Below, one piece after another: positions 61,626 through 64,000 of a stretch of DNA of 64,000 nucleotides (positions within the stretch are counted from its first letter, which is position 1; the number at the start of each line of letters is the position of its first letter). The stretch is from Membranipora membranacea (Eukaryota; Bryozoa; Gymnolaemata; Cheilostomatida; Membraniporidae). The translations under genes and the position numbers were made by a program. The notes below the pieces were generated by a model. That model ran no database searches, was not told where the DNA came from, and saw only the letters and a list, made by a program, of their open reading frames with translations. Location: positions 3,970,001 to 4,034,000 of the forward strand of contig OU612072.1 of NCBI GenBank assembly GCA_914767715.1, written 5' to 3'.

Positions 61626-63539
61626 CTACAATGTTGAATATAATATAATATTGGACTTAGTTATTTTCTCTTCCTATGTTTTTCCGCCTTGGTGCATTTT
61701 TTGGTTATACCAGGAGATTCTTTTCCTTAGGTTAATTTTTTGGATGAGACTCTGTACCTTTTCAATTCCATTGTTTTAAGCTTTTATCTGCTGGTAAAAC
61801 AATAAATGAATAAACTGCTACATGTATAGTTCAATGTTGAACGTGATACAATCTGATGGAACTGAAATTGGTGTCTCTCTCTTCAAAGGCTGATCCTTTC
61901 GTCATAACGTTTACCAAAATGTACTGTTCAGACTGGCCCTGAATTGCAGATATTGGCATACCATTATTATCGGCCACGACCAGGTATGTTTGATAATGGA
62001 ACGCCACCAGCAATCTAGACAGTATTTGAGCACTAAAACCAACTGTGTTATGGCCATATCATAGGCAGGTCACATTCCCTCTAACACATAAGATCCTCAT
62101 TCAGATTTGCAGTTAGTTATCTTCCCTTATCCAAAGAGAAGACAACTATGTCATTTAATTTTGTCTTACAGTTCCTTCCTGACAGACTACCAACCTTGCA
62201 ATGATTGCACTTGAAGAGGCATTATATGCCTACCGGTGATTGTTTTCATCCTCGAATTCCCAATGCTAGATTGTGAATTAACCTTTCTATGGCTTGCTAG
62301 TGTATGCGCTCAAACGGTGGCGGGATGATGGTAGAGGCATCTCATTATCAACCACTGATACCATTTTTTACAATATTTTCGGAAACCCAAAGATTGTAAA
62401 CATCAAAAAGTTTGCCGCCCATGATAGCAACATCATAATATGCATTCAATGCCAAATTCTCTGGCAAAATGGTGGTGTCTGGTTGTGCGATCACCAGGAT
62501 AAGGAAATACACGTAGAACAGTACAGCTAGTCAGCGATTATGGCTGCTAACTTAAGTCTATATTTATGGTTATGATGAAATAAAATATGTTGCAGTTAAT
62601 ACAGCAATGTTAATATCAGACACTTGCAGCAGAGATGGATAGTGCAAATAAAATCAAGAGCTGGAAATATTTTTGCCACACAAATAAAACAAAAAAAATT
62701 CATGATGATCAAGCCGACTAACAAGCTATGCTAAGCTAAGCTCTTTCCTCAATGGGATACCACTCCTTAACATTTAACAGTTCTGAGATTGAAATCTTGA
62801 GCCTTCAAGTTGTAAGCACAAGTGGTGAGTTTGCCTTAGCGTAAGCAGCGTTGGCTATTAAAGTAGCGCAATCGAGATAAGACTGAAAAATATCCACAGG
62901 ACACCACATCGGAGTGTGTTGCAGTACTTAGTGTCATCAAAAATCTCCTGATCATATCTCCTTGGGCAGCATGTGCTTCGCAGATAGGGGAAAGTCCAAC
63001 AAAGAAAAATACCCTCGCAAATACAACTCCCCCGATGACAAGCTGATCCTCGATAGGTGTGCTTTCCAAAATCTGCACCATGTTGTTCGGGAATTCAATA
63101 CCAGTGGCCAATAAAACACTCAAACAAGACTCTGCAAAAAAAAAAACATGCCATGGTCAGTTTAAACATACTATGATAGATAGAATGTCATTATTCCCTA
63201 CATCAAACATCACAAGGAATCAAACGATCAATTTCCATTCAAGGCATTTTATTTGGTATAACCATTGTAAATTATACAAAAAATGTTAGTTAAAATGCCA
63301 AAATAAATGGCCGAATATCACGCCTTGTCTGCTAGAAATGGTAACAGAAATTACTGCTATCCAGAATAGATAATACAAATTTGAGTCTTTGTGACAAATA
63401 TTATAACAGATAGAAATCGGAGAGCTGACAATATTTGTGTTTTGAGATAGTACTCTGATTAATACTCTCTTTTTAGTTGATCTGTGTTTCTGTGTTATAT
63501 CACCGCATCAGATTCTCAGCACATATATACAATAACATT
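61626..63539. other. Intergenic, no gene supported
   Basis: Frames at 62294-62530 (+) and 62836-63123 (-) are open for 78-95 codons. The second lies downstream of the RNase H fragment on the same strand and may be its decayed continuation, but no motif was recognised. Confidence 0.35.
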
Positions 63540-64000
63540 CTACATTACAGCAAGCAACAGTATTCTATATAGTGGATACGAGATTCGACCAACTGATACA
63601 TTCATTTTAACACATTTATGTCTCTCGACTATCACGAGGGAGGCTGCCTTTATTGAACATAATTGTGATAATCTTTTAATGGTACATGGATAATGTATAC
63701 GCAGGAGGGTATATTTCTGGTCACCTATGAGAAAGTCTTTACAGTCTAGCTCTCGAGATAGCCTATCCGGAATAGTGTTGTCTTCAGTTCTTATGTGAAC
63801 AGTCCTGACCACCACATTATGTTCCATAATCGACAGAGCACAGCGCTTGCGTAGGGTATTGATTTTACGATCTTTTGAGTACATAGCGTTCAGCATTGAA
63901 TCTAAGGCCATATTGTTGGTCTATACACGGATGGTAGAATTTCTTAATTCTGATATCCGGCTATGAAGGGCAGCGTATACTGGGTCAACCTCTAGGAGTG
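63540..64000 (-). pseudogene. Retroelement RNase H fragment, cut by window
   Basis: The - strand encodes DPVYAALHSRISELRNSTIRV, a stop, then TNNMALDSMLNAMYSKDRKI, and further NVVVRTVHIRTEDNTIPDRL followed by SREL. This is the C-terminal half of a retroelement RNase H: an E/A-rich helix, a TDN-like box (TNN here, with the catalytic Asp changed), and the closing N-x-xADxLSR box (NTIPDRLSR). The element class (DIRS-like or Gypsy-like) cannot be decided without the upstream RT beyond 64000. Confidence 0.65.

Noticed and set aside
63540-63911. Host gene on the - strand.
   Set aside because: The NTIPDRLSR ending and the TNN/TDN-like box upstream identify it as a retroelement RNase H remnant.
1-64000. 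tRNA, rRNA or other structured RNA genes.
   Set aside because: No cloverleaf with A/B boxes and no conserved rRNA segments were recognised by eye. A covariance-model scan would be needed to exclude small ones.

Overview
This is a stretch of an AT-rich, intron-containing animal nuclear genome. The evidence is GT-AG introns with consistent phases, two Golgi fucosyltransferase genes of metazoan type, and a dense population of LTR, LINE, Helitron-like and DNA transposons. The species cannot be named from the sequence; an invertebrate is likely. There are no bacterial genes, rRNA, tRNA or CRISPR arrays that I can see.

Host genes. A complete alpha-1,3-fucosyltransferase (GT10) gene runs on the + strand from 8922 to 16579 in eight coding exons (405 residues). 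A decayed, exon-depleted copy lies on the - strand at 39152-41701. A FUT8-type alpha-1,6-fucosyltransferase (GT23) gene runs on the + strand from 55355 to 60709 in ten coding exons (460 residues). Its first exon, encoding the membrane anchor, is a duplicate of the first exon of the alpha-1,3-fucosyltransferase (same 136-nt length, same phase, about 88% identical). It also lacks the C-terminal SH3 domain usual for FUT8.

Mobile DNA. 1-5.6 kb: an incomplete copy of an env-like retroelement segment, LINE inside LINE, and a hAT-like element with a LINE inside. 12.4-14.9 kb: a LINE in intron 6 of the fucosyltransferase. 20.6-24.8 kb: a young LTR retrotransposon (245-bp LTRs, TSD GTAAC) with a textbook -1 frameshift signal between gag and pol. 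25.8-38.5 kb: a complex repeat zone bounded by inverted ends and an 8-bp direct repeat. It holds long inverted repeats, a TTAA-flanked MITE, a THAP-domain exon, a transposase-like exon, a LINE fragment, a Helitron-like Pif1 helicase gene and a nested 826-bp hAT-like element. 42.1-48.9 kb: an essentially intact chromodomain Ty3/Gypsy element on the - strand (247-bp LTRs differing at one site) whose gag stop codon sits in a perfect CAA-UAG-CAR-YYA readthrough context. 50.6-55 kb: an env-like reading frame followed by a retropepsin, broken by a MITE and a LINE. 63.5-64 kb: the RNase H end of another retroelement, running off the window.

The most interesting items are the two different gag-pol recoding signals in neighbouring elements, the chimeric SH3-less FUT8 gene, the env-like/retropepsin arrangement, and the possible 12.7-kb composite transposon with an 8-bp target duplication.
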